Source: Promethearchaeota archaeon (GTDB lineage Archaea; Asgardarchaeota; Lokiarchaeia; Sigyniarchaeales; SOKP01). Taken from it: a stretch of DNA of 56,407 bases. A program made the position numbers and the translations under genes. This document shows, piece by piece, positions 9,395-18,641 of this stretch; the first letter of the stretch is position 1; each line of letters begins with the position of its first letter. The notes beneath the pieces were generated by a model. The model had not been told where the DNA came from. It made no database searches and saw only the letters and a list, made by a program, of their open reading frames with translations. Location of the stretch: NCBI GenBank assembly GCA_011364975.1, contig RDOE01000015.1, positions 1 to 56,407 of the forward strand, written 5' to 3'.

Positions 9395-11245
9395 TCAACC
9401 TTTTATTTCTTTTCCTTCTTTAATTTTATTAAGATCATTTTCTTGAAGCACACGCCTTTCTACTTTACCCGTTGTGGTTACTGGCAATTCTTTTATAAAT
9501 TCTATATAATTAGGGCATTTCCACCGTGCCATATTCTCCTTACACCATTTTTTTAATTGGTCACTTGTAATATCTGCACCTTCTTTATACTCTGGCTTTA
9601 ATGTGACCCATGCTTTTACCGCTTCCCCTCTTTCCCTGTCTGGTAAACCTGCGACCGCAACTTCGCTTATCATAGGGTTTTTACCCATAATCTGTTCCAC
9701 TTCTTTCGGAAATACGGAATGACCTGCTACTTTAATTAATGACTTTTTACGGTCTCGGATCTCCAGAAATCCGTCTTTATCCATGAAACCGATATCGCCT
9801 GTAAGCAACCAACGCTTTCCATTCCAGAACTTAAGGTTATCTTCCTGCTCTTTTTGTTCTCCTTTATATCCAAGCATTACCTGTGGTCCTGCGACACACA
9901 TCTCACCAGTATGCTCTAATCCAAAATTGGAGCTAGGAGTACCATCGCATATTGGACCTAAATTAAAATTTTCTGCATCAAAAATCACAACGTCGGTTCC
10001 AGGAATAGGTAAACCTACCTTCCCTAATTTGTTAGGTCCCCAGAACGGAGTTGAAGTTACTACGGGAGAAGTCTCAGTTAACCCCCAACCAGTTCTTATT
10101 GGACAAAATATTCTTTCAAATGGAACCCGGACATAATCATGCAAAGGTCCAGCTCCTTGACTCGCATACTTTAATTTATTGTGTAAATCATATTGTTTTG
10201 TGAATACTTCCTCTCCCATGTCCTCTACGAAATCTATTAAACGTTTAAAAAGCAATTCTACCCCTGTAAAAATGATTTTTTGAGGTGCTTCTAACTTTTT
10301 GATTGTTTCACACAAATCTTTTATCTCGGGAGGTTTAGGGAAAAGCAACATTACCATCCCAAGAAATAATGAACCATTCATAACTGATGTTAAACCGAAA
10401 CTGTGAAAAAATGGTATTATCCCAATACTTATCATTCCCGTTTCTAATTGAACCCAATCTCTCTGCTGATATAAATTAACAATAAGATTTGCATGGCTTA
10501 ACATAGCAGCTTTTGGCAAACCCGTCGTTCCCCCCGTCATAAGATATGCAGCAGGATCATTCCAAGGATCAATATCTACAACAATTTCCTTAGGTTCAGT
10601 TTCTAATACAATCTTTTTCATTCGATAAACTTTATAATCATCCGTCTGTTCAGGAATTGTACTCTGAAAATCCGGAATGCTATTTCTTAGGGCAGTAAAA
10701 ATATCTGGTTCTGCGGTTACGAAGTCTAATAGATTTGTTGAAGTAACATACTTAACTTTAGTTTTAGGTAAAATTGTATTTGGTCCTTGAAAATAGAGTG
10801 CATCCATTACGACGAGTACTTTTGCGTTAGTAATATTTAATGCATGCATTAACTCCATGGGTTTATAAGTAGGATTGATACCTGCCATAATAGCTCCTAT
10901 ATAAATAGTTCCCATATACGCTATAACGAAATTTATCGAATTAGGCAATTCAATTGCCACCACATCTCCTTTTCGGATTCCCAAATCATAAAGAAAGGTA
11001 CCAAATCGTTTTGCTTTATCAAATAAATCTCGGAATGTGATTTTTTCGATGTAAGGTCCAAAAACAGCCATGCATACTTCCTTGTCCCAGAAATCTCTCT
11101 CAGTGGCACACCGCATAAACCCTTGAAATAACGGTTCCATAACAGCTCCTTCCACTTCATGAATTTGTTTCGGAACGCCTTCGGGCCAATACTCACCAAA
11201 CCACACCTTTTTTTCATTAACCTTAAAATCCTCTAAACTAGTCAT
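9395..11245 (-). CDS. AMP-forming acyl-CoA synthetase (long-chain fatty-acid-CoA ligase type)
   Basis: This 616-residue enzyme would activate a carboxylic acid to its CoA thioester through an acyl-adenylate. The ATP loop is GGTTGLPK at 238-245, the adenine motif is GWGLTETSP at 386-394, the hinge region reads LLTGDIGFMDKDGFLEIRDR, and the catalytic lysine is Lys594 in TTTGKVERR. Length and motif spelling match medium- and long-chain ligases better than acetyl-CoA synthetase. Its TetR partner follows seven bases downstream. A weak copy of the dyad element lies about 80 bases before its ATG (11325-11345). The true substrate is not readable; a hydrophobic acid is likely given the lipid-binding proteins next door. 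Confidence 0.95.
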   Translation of the reverse strand: MTSLEDFKVNEKKVWFGEYWPEGVPKQIHEVEGAVMEPLFQGFMRCATERDFWDKEVCMAVFGPYIEKITFRDLFDKAKRFGTFLYDLGIRKGDVVAIELPNSINFVIAYMGTIYIGAIMAGINPTYKPMELMHALNITNAKVLVVMDALYFQGPNTILPKTKVKYVTSTNLLDFVTAEPDIFTALRNSIPDFQSTIPEQTDDYKVYRMKKIVLETEPKEIVVDIDPWNDPAAYLMTGGTTGLPKAAMLSHANLIVNLYQQRDWVQLETGMISIGIIPFFHSFGLTSVMNGSLFLGMVMLLFPKPPEIKDLCETIKKLEAPQKIIFTGVELLFKRLIDFVEDMGEEVFTKQYDLHNKLKYASQGAGPLHDYVRVPFERIFCPIRTGWGLTETSPVVTSTPFWGPNKLGKVGLPIPGTDVVIFDAENFNLGPICDGTPSSNFGLEHTGEMCVAGPQVMLGYKGEQKEQEDNLKFWNGKRWLLTGDIGFMDKDGFLEIRDRKKSLIKVAGHSVFPKEVEQIMGKNPMISEVAVAGLPDRERGEAVKAWVTLKPEYKEGADITSDQLKKWCKENMARWKCPNYIEFIKELPVTTTGKVERRVLQENDLNKIKEGKEIKG

Positions 11246-11324
11246 TTTTATCTTTAAGATTTAATTATATCAGTTACCTTTCGAATCTACTTATATTCAA
11301 TTTATACACTTAAAGTTTAAAAAC

Positions 11325-11345
11325 TTTATGGACAATAGAAATTAA
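11325..11345. promoter_or_regulatory. Weak candidate copy of the ferredoxin-gene dyad
   Basis: The left arm TTTATGGAC, spacer AAT and right arm AGAAATTAA share the ATGGACAAT core with the element at 14709-14729 but fit the right arm poorly. It lies between the divergent acyl-CoA ligase gene (start 11245) and the first ferredoxin gene (start 11540). The rest of this 294-base gap is AT-rich with TATA-like tracts (TTTTATATTTT at 11466-11476, ATTATATATC at 11501-11510) before 11540. Confidence 0.3.
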
Positions 11346-11539
11346 ACTTTCAATATAGTATGTTAAAGAATCGATAGTATAAAATAATTTTTGATTTTGA
11401 AACGCTAACTACTATTTAAATAAAATAGAATTATTCTACTCATTCAAAAATAAATAAATAGAAACTTTTATATTTTAAATGAAATAAAATAATTATAATT
11501 ATTATATATCTGGTACCAAACAATATAAATTGATTAAAA

Positions 11540-12397
11540 TTGGAAAAAAAAATGACTAAAAAGGATTTAAAACCAATTGAACGCAATACACCTACGTTCC
11601 AAAAGATAAGAAAATATGGTTGGTTAATAAGATTACCAATTCTTAAGCAACTATATAGAAAAAAACATCATCCTCGCGGATTTGACGCAGAAGCAGGACA
11701 AATAATTCCAGTCAATCTACAAGCAGGAGATTATCAAACTGAAGCAATACCTCTCACATTAATGGATTATTTTATCGATAAAGCAGGGACAATTGTGATT
11801 GTACAATGCCCATGTAGAGTTACAAATGAATGTAACAATCATAATATTGACTTAGGATGTATCTGGATGGGTAAGGGGGCTGCAAATTTAGACTTAAACA
11901 ATCTCCCTGGAGGAAGTAAAGGTCGTTTTGCAACCAAAGAAGAAGCTAAAGCTCATGCTCGTGCTGCTCTTAAAGATGGTTTAGTTCCTGCTTTAGGAAA
12001 ACTGCGCGGGGATGCTGTAGCGTACAATGTATTAGAATTTGAGGATGAATTCATGAATTTCTGCTTCTGTTGTCCTTGTTGTTGCGTGACAGCTGGTATG
12101 AAATATGCAAACTCTGATTTCAAGCATTATATAAAACGTATGGAAGGAGTAACAGTAATTACAGACCCAGAGAAATGCGTAGGCTGTGGGACTTGTTTTA
12201 AGGTTTGTATTTACGATGGATTAAAAATGGTAAAAGGGAAAGCGATTCATACTGATAAATGTATAGCTTGTGGCAATTGTGAAGCTGTATGCCCCAATGG
12301 TGCTATATCCATTAATTTTGATGAAAATATGGATATAGATGAGGTAATGGTCAAAATAATTCAACGATATGAAAACATTGTAGACATATCTGGTTAA
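11540..12397 (+). CDS. Cysteine-module plus 2x[4Fe-4S] ferredoxin protein without SCP2 domain
   Basis: A 285-residue soluble protein. A basic N-terminal segment (1-55) precedes the cysteine module: Cys90, 92, 98 and 107 (CPCR, then C and GC), then Cys175, 177, 178, 180, 181 and 182 (CFCCPCCC). Two classical ferredoxin clusters follow, at Cys213/216/219/223 and Cys241/244/247/251. It is an electron carrier or redox subunit; the ten extra cysteines could bind one or two further clusters or zinc. The start is a TTG, chosen because the close paralogue at 14801 begins at the same TTG; an ATG at 11552 is the alternative. It is followed 43 bases later by the double-SCP2 paralogue, probably its partner. 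Function beyond redox is unknown. Confidence 0.9.
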   Translation: MEKKMTKKDLKPIERNTPTFQKIRKYGWLIRLPILKQLYRKKHHPRGFDAEAGQIIPVNLQAGDYQTEAIPLTLMDYFIDKAGTIVIVQCPCRVTNECNNHNIDLGCIWMGKGAANLDLNNLPGGSKGRFATKEEAKAHARAALKDGLVPALGKLRGDAVAYNVLEFEDEFMNFCFCCPCCCVTAGMKYANSDFKHYIKRMEGVTVITDPEKCVGCGTCFKVCIYDGLKMVKGKAIHTDKCIACGNCEAVCPNGAISINFDENMDIDEVMVKIIQRYENIVDISG

Positions 12398-12440
12398 TAA
12401 CCTATTTTACCATCTAAATCAAAATAGAGGTTTTATTCAT

Positions 12441-14057
12441 ATGTTTATAAAAAAAGTAATAAGTAAACTACCTGAAAAAACGCTAAGCAAATTAGTGTTG
12501 AAAGGCATCTTAAGAAAATCTGTTGATACTTCAGATGAAATATATCAAAAAGATTTTAAAAACTTTATATTTAAAGTGAATTGGAATATTTCAGGCGCTA
12601 TTGGTTATCAAATTTATGATCAAACGAGTTACTCATATAAATATGGGGAGCATCTCGTTGATGCCGATGTTCTGCTTTCTATTCCAAAAATTGAGCATGT
12701 AAGACAACTGGTTAAAGGTGATGGGTTAGACCTTGAAATGAGCAGAGATAAGGAACGTAATTTTCAATTATGTATAAAAGATCCAATTGTTATTGCTCGA
12801 TTTAAAGAAGAAGTAAATCCTAATCCTCGTATAATAACACAATTACCGCTTTTTAGGGATATACAAAAACAATGGCATTATGGTAAAACTTTATTTGAGT
12901 TACCAGAGGAAATTTCTGTAGAAAAGGAGGAAATTGAATCATTAGTGAAAAAAATGCTCACTGATTCTGATAGAGTGTCAGATGAGAATTATCAGAAAAC
13001 ATTTAAAGACCGGGTTTTTAAAGTGAATTGGGACATACAGGGCATTTTGGCATACCAAATCTTTGAGGAAACACGTTATACTTATGAATTCGGGAAAAAT
13101 CTGGATGATGCAGATGTTACCTTAATGCCCACGAGTATGAAATATGCAAAGCTATTGCTTCAAGGAGTCCTCATAGACATCACCCATGGTAAAGATGTTA
13201 ACAACAATTTTCAACTCTGTGTGAAGATTCCAATGTTATTAACTCGATTTAAGGACCCAGACCTTAGTCCACTAGTTCTTTCGAAGTTGCCCTTTTCTAA
13301 GAGTATGCGAAAGGAAACTAAAAAAGAGGAAAAAGGCGAAGAATATGGATCCTATATTCCTGTTAATCTTTCAGCAGGTGAGTACGAGAATGAAATAATA
13401 CCCCTGAAAGTGTTTGAATACTTCATTGAGAAAGCAAGTAATATTGTAGTTTGCGAATGTTTATGTAGAATAAATTATGACTGTAAGAATCACGATAAAA
13501 AATACGGTTGCATGTATATGGGCGATGATACAAAGAATATGGTACTTCATGATAGACAGCGTAATATTTCAAAGGAAGAAGCTGTTCAATTCGTTAAAGA
13601 AGCCATTGATGATGGTTTGATTCCTTTAATCGGAAGATCAGTAGGAGAAACTGAAGGACAATCAATTAGGGATACAGGACACTTTTTATCCAGTTGTTTC
13701 TGCTGTACATGTTGTTGCATTAATGGTAAAATGATTTCTAATGCGTCTCATGCAATGATATCTGATAATATGATTAAAAGAATTAAAGGATTAGAAGTCA
13801 AAATTGATCCCGCGAAATGTGTTGGCTGTGGAACCTGCCTTGGAGTATGCGTGTTTAAGGGCAGAGAAATAGTCGATGGAAAAGCAACTATCGAGCCGGA
13901 ATTTTGCTTAGGTTGTGGAAGATGTGTAGATGTATGCCCTAATGGGGCCATTTCCATTGAAATCGAGGATCAAAGCTACATTGACGAACTAATTACTAAA
14001 ATAGAATCTCTTGTCGATGTAGAAGACCAAAAGAATAATATTTCCACAATTAGTTAG
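12441..14057 (+). CDS. Double-SCP2, cysteine-module, 2x[4Fe-4S] ferredoxin protein
   Basis: This 538-residue protein has two SCP2-like domains (about 28-140 and 165-290), each with the pattern FKVNWxI, a YQI(Y/F) strand and a Y(K/E)(Y/F)G strand. Next comes the cysteine module with Cys338, 340, 342, 348 and 357, then Cys419, 421, 422, 424, 425 and 426. The ferredoxin clusters are Cys460/463/466/470 and Cys489/492/495/499. SCP2 domains bind fatty acyl chains, sterols and similar ligands in a hydrophobic tunnel, so this should be a ligand-holding redox protein in the cytoplasm. No signal peptide is present. An AGAGGT ribosome site precedes the ATG. The first SCP2 domain is the more divergent. 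Confidence 0.88.
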   Translation: MFIKKVISKLPEKTLSKLVLKGILRKSVDTSDEIYQKDFKNFIFKVNWNISGAIGYQIYDQTSYSYKYGEHLVDADVLLSIPKIEHVRQLVKGDGLDLEMSRDKERNFQLCIKDPIVIARFKEEVNPNPRIITQLPLFRDIQKQWHYGKTLFELPEEISVEKEEIESLVKKMLTDSDRVSDENYQKTFKDRVFKVNWDIQGILAYQIFEETRYTYEFGKNLDDADVTLMPTSMKYAKLLLQGVLIDITHGKDVNNNFQLCVKIPMLLTRFKDPDLSPLVLSKLPFSKSMRKETKKEEKGEEYGSYIPVNLSAGEYENEIIPLKVFEYFIEKASNIVVCECLCRINYDCKNHDKKYGCMYMGDDTKNMVLHDRQRNISKEEAVQFVKEAIDDGLIPLIGRSVGETEGQSIRDTGHFLSSCFCCTCCCINGKMISNASHAMISDNMIKRIKGLEVKIDPAKCVGCGTCLGVCVFKGREIVDGKATIEPEFCLGCGRCVDVCPNGAISIEIEDQSYIDELITKIESLVDVEDQKNNISTIS

Positions 14058-14233
14058 TTTATTTAGGAGTAGAAAAAGCATATAACATCTTTTATTAAAA
14101 TTAATTTAAAATAAGACTTTAATTTATATCTAATCCATATTTATTATGATTCAAGGGATATTTTAAGTTTATATTCCAAAAATCTCTGATAAAAAATAAA
14201 AATGATAAATCAGTAATAAAGAGGACTTTAAAA

Positions 14234-14683
14234 ATGCATGAATTTTCTATGGTAAATCAAATATTTAGGAAGTGCTTAGAAGTGGCAAGACAGAATAACG
14301 CCAAATCACTTAGCGAAATCAATCTTGAAATAGGAGATTTTGCTTTAATTGTCGAGGTTTATGCCCAACAAGCTTTTAATGCGTTAAAAAAAGGTAGCAT
14401 TGCAGAAAATGCTGTGCTAAATATTAAAAGGACTCCTGGTGTGCTTTATTGCAATTCCTGTCAGCAAAAATCTGAAATTTGGTTTAATGAAGAAAAGGAA
14501 AAAGCAGCAAATGAAGGAAGATTGAAGGAATATGAACAATATGAAAAAGCAATAACTGAAGAATCGTTACTTAAAGGTAATCCTAATTTAGGAAGAAATC
14601 TTTTTCATTGTCGAAAATGTGGGAGTTCTGATACTAACCTTATTGAAGGAAAGGGAGTTTTAATTAAAAATATCCGGTTGTAA
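14234..14683 (+). CDS. hypA: HypA-like nickel metallochaperone
   Basis: The 149-residue protein starts MHEFSMV; Met1, His2 and Glu3 form the HypA nickel site. Zinc-type pairs CNSC and CRKC flank a charged insert of roughly 50 residues, as in archaeal HypA, and the fold pattern LEIGDFALIVEVYAQQAFNA agrees. HypA delivers nickel to [NiFe]-hydrogenase and in some bacteria to urease. No hydrogenase or other hyp gene is in the window; the gene sits alone between two ferredoxin gene pairs. A GAGGAC ribosome site lies eight bases before the ATG. Its client could be a hydrogenase elsewhere or another nickel protein. Confidence 0.85.
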   Translation: MHEFSMVNQIFRKCLEVARQNNAKSLSEINLEIGDFALIVEVYAQQAFNALKKGSIAENAVLNIKRTPGVLYCNSCQQKSEIWFNEEKEKAANEGRLKEYEQYEKAITEESLLKGNPNLGRNLFHCRKCGSSDTNLIEGKGVLIKNIRL

Positions 14684-14708
14684 TAAACTTTCAATCTTTC
14701 CTTATATT

Positions 14709-14729
14709 TTGATGGACAATGGGCATTTA
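14709..14729 (+). promoter_or_regulatory. Dyad element upstream of the second ferredoxin gene pair
   Basis: The left arm is TTGATGGAC, the spacer AAT and the right arm GGGCATTTA. A TTTAAATAAT TATA-like tract follows directly (14730-14740). The element ends 71 bases before the TTG at 14801. Related elements lie at 19907, 28998 and 35187, all upstream of genes of the same family, which is the reason for calling it a shared operator. Confidence 0.55.
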
Positions 14730-14800
14730 TTTAAATAATGCAATATTTTAATTTTTTAAGGCTTTTTAATGAGAAAAAAGAAAGTTAAGGTGGATATAAA

Positions 14801-15670
14801 TTGGGAAAAAAACTGAAGAAAAAGGATCTAAAACCGATTGAACGAAATACACCTTTGTTTCAGAAGGTGAAAAAGTATGGCTGGTTGACAAGATTACCAA
14901 TACTTAAGCAACTTCATAGAAAAAAGAATTATCCTCGTGGGTTCGATACTGAAGCAGCTCAGTATATTCCGGTCAACCTCAAAGTAGGCGATTATGATAG
15001 CGAAGTAATTCCCCTCAAATTGATGGACTATTTTATAGATAAAGCAGGTACAATCGTTATTAGGGATTGTCCATGCCGTGTTACTAATGATTGCAAAAAC
15101 CACGACAAAGAACTTGGATGCATTTGGATGGGAAAGGGTGCTGCTAATCTTGATTTAAGAAAACTCCCAGGAGCTGGAAAGGAAGGACGATGTGCAACAA
15201 AAGAAGAAGCGAAGGCACACGTTCGCTTAGCACTAAAAAATGGCCTTGCTCCCGCTTTAGGAAAATTACGAGGGGATGCTAGATTATATAACGTTTTAGA
15301 ATACGACGATGAACTCATGAATTTCTGCTTCTGTTGTTCTTGTTGCTGCGTTGCTGCGGGATATAAATATGGTAACTCTGATTATAAAAATTATGTAAAG
15401 CGTATGAAAGGAGTTACGTTTGTTACCGATCCTGAGAAGTGCGTAGGCGTAGAGAACTGTGGGAAGTGCTTTAAAGTATGTGTATATGATGGATTGAAAG
15501 TGGTAAATGGAAAATCAGTACATACAGAAAATTGCCTAGGCTGTGGGCATTGTGAGGCTGTATGCCCTAATAATGCTATTGCCATTAAATTTGATGAGGA
15601 TTTGAACATCGACGAAGTAATTGAGGGTATAATTAACCGATATGAAAAAATTGTAGATATTTCTGGTTAA
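14801..15670 (+). CDS. Cysteine-module plus 2x[4Fe-4S] ferredoxin protein without SCP2 domain (paralogue of 11540)
   Basis: This 289-residue protein is a full-length match to the 11540 product. The module cysteines are Cys90, 92, 98, 107 and the CFCCSCCC block around 176-183. The second ferredoxin cluster is normal (Cys245/248/251/255). The first is odd: Cys214, 220, 223 and 227 give CVGVENCGKC, with three extra residues between the first two ligands. The start is a TTG with an AGGTGG ribosome site eight bases before it. The dyad lies 71 bases upstream, and the double-SCP2 partner starts 14 bases after its stop, so the two are co-transcribed and probably form a complex. Confidence 0.9.
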   Translation: MGKKLKKKDLKPIERNTPLFQKVKKYGWLTRLPILKQLHRKKNYPRGFDTEAAQYIPVNLKVGDYDSEVIPLKLMDYFIDKAGTIVIRDCPCRVTNDCKNHDKELGCIWMGKGAANLDLRKLPGAGKEGRCATKEEAKAHVRLALKNGLAPALGKLRGDARLYNVLEYDDELMNFCFCCSCCCVAAGYKYGNSDYKNYVKRMKGVTFVTDPEKCVGVENCGKCFKVCVYDGLKVVNGKSVHTENCLGCGHCEAVCPNNAIAIKFDEDLNIDEVIEGIINRYEKIVDISG

Positions 15671-15684
15671 TAGAAAAGGTGAAA

Positions 15685-17307
15685 ATGAGATTGAGTATAA
15701 GAGATTTGAGTACACTCCCCGATAGCAAGCTAAAAGAAGAATTGATGAAATTTATTTTAAATGATGTTGACGTATCGGATGAGCTATACCAAAAAAGCTT
15801 TAAGGAGCCCTATAAAGTTAATATAGATATTTGCGGACTTAAGGGTTATCAAATTTATGAACCAGATAAATATACTTCCAAATTGGGAGAAAATCTCGAA
15901 GACCCCGATCTTTCAATTAATTTTCGAGATATAGAATACATCAGGCAATTGCTCCGAGGGGAAAAAGTAGGTATTGAAAATGGACGAGACAAAAATTATA
16001 CCCTTCACGTAAATAGAAAAGACCTCTTCATATCTACGAATAGAAAGAATGCACAAGTTTTAATGGCTAAAATACCCTTATTCGATTCGATCGTAAAAAA
16101 TTTTGGTACTAGTCGTCAAGCTAAACGTTTACGCGATGAATCTGGACCTCTTGACCCGGTACAAGAAGGTGAAATTGTCATGCTAATGAAAAAAATGTTA
16201 AAAGAGTCTGTAGATACTTCAGACGAACTTTATCGACGAAATTTTCAAGGGCAGGTTTTAAAAGTCAACTGGGACATCAATGGAAACATTTCTTACCAGA
16301 TTTTTGAAGAAACCAAATATAGTCATGAATTTGGGAAACATATCGAAGACGCAGATCTTACACTTGTAATTGAAAATCCAGATTTTGCAAAACGATTTCT
16401 ACTCCAAGCATCTACTAATTATGCTCCTGGTTTGGATGATGACAATAATCTTCTTATTTATATAAAAACTCCTGTCATAAGTATTCAGTTCAAAAATCCA
16501 GATGAAAACCGCTTTTCTCTAGTAAGATTACCTTTCTTTCGTACTTTGATGCAAATAAAAGCCTCTGAAACACCACAAGAAGAGAAAAAGGAAGAACGAG
16601 AGAATTATGGACACTATATTTCAGTTAATTTGCCAATGGGCGACTTTGAAAATGTCGTTGTACCATATAAAGTATTTGAACACTTCATCAATAAAGCAAG
16701 TAATATTGTCCTCCGAACTTGTCCTTGTCGAGAACGTTGGGCCTGTCAAAATCACTCGATTGAATTAGGGTGTATTTTTATGGGAGACGACACTAAGAAT
16801 ATGGCGCTATCCCCTGAAGAAGGTTATATAGCTACGAAAGAGCAAGCCTTAGAACATTTAAGAAAAGCGATTGACGAAGGTTTGGTTCCTTTATTAGGAA
16901 GAAATGTCGCGGAAGCAGAAGATGGACATGGAGTTATGGATACAGGAAGCTTTTTATCTGGTTGTTTCTGCTGCGAATGTTGTTGTATTGGAGTAAAGAC
17001 TCGTCAATATGGTGCATATACTAGCATGGCAGGAGATAAACCTGGAAGTATTGAGGGTATGAAGATAAAGATCGACTATGAGAAATGTGTTGGTTGCGGA
17101 ACTTGTGTAGAAACTTGTCCATTTAAATTTAGAAAAGTTGTTGATGGAAAGGCTGCTGTTGATCCTAATCAATGTATAGGATGCGGAAGATGCATAAATG
17201 TATGTCCAAATGGGGCGATAATGGTCAATATAGAAGATCCAGATTATATTGAGAAATTTATAGCTAAGATCGAATCTATAGTCGATGTTACTGACCAAAA
17301 TGCTTAA
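15685..17307 (+). CDS. Double-SCP2, cysteine-module, 2x[4Fe-4S] ferredoxin protein (paralogue of 12441)
   Basis: A 540-residue protein from the ATG at 15685; the frame opens at a GTG at 15679, but that GTG is part of the AAGGTG ribosome site. Two SCP2-like domains (roughly 25-140 and 165-290) are marked by VNIDICGLKGYQIYE and VNWDINGNISYQIFE. The cysteine module reads CPCRERWACQNHSIELGC and CFCCECCC, followed by ferredoxin clusters CVGCGTCVETC and CIGCGRCINVC. It resembles the 37791 product more than the 12441 product, sharing NLPMGDFENV and RTCPCRER. Last gene of a two-gene operon with the 14801 gene. Proposed role: holding a hydrophobic ligand near iron-sulfur clusters. Confidence 0.88.
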   Translation: MRLSIRDLSTLPDSKLKEELMKFILNDVDVSDELYQKSFKEPYKVNIDICGLKGYQIYEPDKYTSKLGENLEDPDLSINFRDIEYIRQLLRGEKVGIENGRDKNYTLHVNRKDLFISTNRKNAQVLMAKIPLFDSIVKNFGTSRQAKRLRDESGPLDPVQEGEIVMLMKKMLKESVDTSDELYRRNFQGQVLKVNWDINGNISYQIFEETKYSHEFGKHIEDADLTLVIENPDFAKRFLLQASTNYAPGLDDDNNLLIYIKTPVISIQFKNPDENRFSLVRLPFFRTLMQIKASETPQEEKKEERENYGHYISVNLPMGDFENVVVPYKVFEHFINKASNIVLRTCPCRERWACQNHSIELGCIFMGDDTKNMALSPEEGYIATKEQALEHLRKAIDEGLVPLLGRNVAEAEDGHGVMDTGSFLSGCFCCECCCIGVKTRQYGAYTSMAGDKPGSIEGMKIKIDYEKCVGCGTCVETCPFKFRKVVDGKAAVDPNQCIGCGRCINVCPNGAIMVNIEDPDYIEKFIAKIESIVDVTDQNA

Positions 17308-17390
17308 AATCGAGTTATATTAAATTTTTTATCCTTTATAATATTAATCTGATATAAAATTTTCAAAAAATATTAATTAAATTGATATAA

Positions 17391-18605
17391 ATGGCAAAAC
17401 GCGGTAAAGAATTTTATAATAGGTATTTTGCAAGGCAATCAAGATTCAGTATTTTGCCTCCAGAAGATAAATATTTATTTAGAATTTCTCCAAAATATAA
17501 ATTTAATATCATAGGTTCAGGTATGATGGGAATTGAACATCTGCGAACAACATATTTGGAAGGTCGAGCTCTTATTCATGGCATATATGATCCTAATCCA
17601 AAAAGTGTCACAGCAACACAAAATGTACTATCTCAAATTGATCCTGAACAAAAATTAAAAATTTACGATACACTAGAAAACGCTTGTAAGGATCCAGATG
17701 TTGATGGGTTAATAATTTCCACTCCAAATTTCTCTCATATCTCAGTTATCAAAGAAGCAATAAAGTCAGAAAAGCACATACTACTTGAAAAACCTATGGC
17801 AACAACCATTCCTGATGCCTATGAAATCTATAAGATTGCTGAGGATTACCCTTCAGTGTTTCAAGTTGGGTTACAATACAGATATAAAGCAATGTATGTT
17901 GAAGCTATACAAGAAGCTCTAATCAATAAGAGGTTAGGTGATATCAAAATGATAAACATCTCTGAATACAGGTTTCCGTTTTTAGATAAAGTGAACCAAT
18001 GGAACAAGTTTAATCAATATTCTGGGGGAACATTGGTTGAAAAATGTTGTCATTATTTTGATTTAATGAATTTATTTGCTCAATCTAAACCAAAGAAAGT
18101 TTATGCTACGGGAAATATGGCAGTAAATTTCAAAGAATTTGAATATAATGGGAGAAAATCAGACATTTTAGATAACGCGGTAGTAAGTCTTGATTATGAA
18201 AATGGTGTTAGAGCAAGTTTTAACTTATGTATGTTTTCACCCCAATTTTACGAAGAATTGACGATCTGTGGTGATGAAGGGTACCTTCACAGTTATGAAA
18301 ACATTGATTATTTACCTGGAACCAAACCAAAAACCTACTTGGAATTAAAATTAGGGGAGGAATCAAATTCAAGAATATCACAACCTTGTTATCCAAAATA
18401 TATTGAAGAATCTGGGCATAGCGGAGCAACGTTCTTCGAACATAAGTATTTCATAGATACCATAGAGGGGAAAGAAACATCTGTTGCTACAGCAAAAGAC
18501 GGATTATGGTCTATTGTCATTGGCTACGCTGCTCAGAAGTCTATTGATTTAGGAATTCCATTAATCATACAAGACCTTCTAAAAGAATTCTCTCTTAATA
18601 TATGA
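17391..18605 (+). CDS. Gfo/Idh/MocA-family NAD(P)-dependent oxidoreductase
   Basis: This 404-residue enzyme has an N-terminal Rossmann domain with the nucleotide loop GSGMMGIEH around residues 43-51. The family motif LLEKPMA follows near 130-136, with Lys as the catalytic-site residue. GGTLVEKCCHYFDL carries the conserved His of the C-terminal substrate domain. Members oxidise or reduce sugars, inositols and sugar acids. It lies 83 bases after a ferredoxin gene and is convergent with the next one. With the glycosidase, sialidase-like protein and sugar transporters nearby, a role in handling released sugars is likely; the exact substrate is not readable. Confidence 0.92.
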   Translation: MAKRGKEFYNRYFARQSRFSILPPEDKYLFRISPKYKFNIIGSGMMGIEHLRTTYLEGRALIHGIYDPNPKSVTATQNVLSQIDPEQKLKIYDTLENACKDPDVDGLIISTPNFSHISVIKEAIKSEKHILLEKPMATTIPDAYEIYKIAEDYPSVFQVGLQYRYKAMYVEAIQEALINKRLGDIKMINISEYRFPFLDKVNQWNKFNQYSGGTLVEKCCHYFDLMNLFAQSKPKKVYATGNMAVNFKEFEYNGRKSDILDNAVVSLDYENGVRASFNLCMFSPQFYEELTICGDEGYLHSYENIDYLPGTKPKTYLELKLGEESNSRISQPCYPKYIEESGHSGATFFEHKYFIDTIEGKETSVATAKDGLWSIVIGYAAQKSIDLGIPLIIQDLLKEFSLNI

Positions 18606-18641
18606 TTAAAACGAAATAGAGATAGTTTTATCTTCTTTTTT

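Larger units (their letters stand above)
11540..17307 (+). repeat. Tandem duplication of a two-gene unit (ferredoxin protein plus double-SCP2 ferredoxin protein) flanking hypA
   Basis: The genes at 11540 and 12441 and the genes at 14801 and 15685 form two copies of the same pair in the same order. The first members (285 and 289 residues) are alike along their whole length, for instance KPIERNTP at residues 11-18 and RLPILKQL at 31-38 in both. The second members both carry two SCP2-like domains before the cysteine module. The hypA-like gene lies between the copies. DNA identity is clearly partial, so the duplication is old. Confidence 0.8.

Noticed and set aside
9783..10136. A 117-codon plus-strand frame
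   Set aside because: It is antisense to the conserved part of the acyl-CoA ligase gene, has no ribosome site and no recognisable product.
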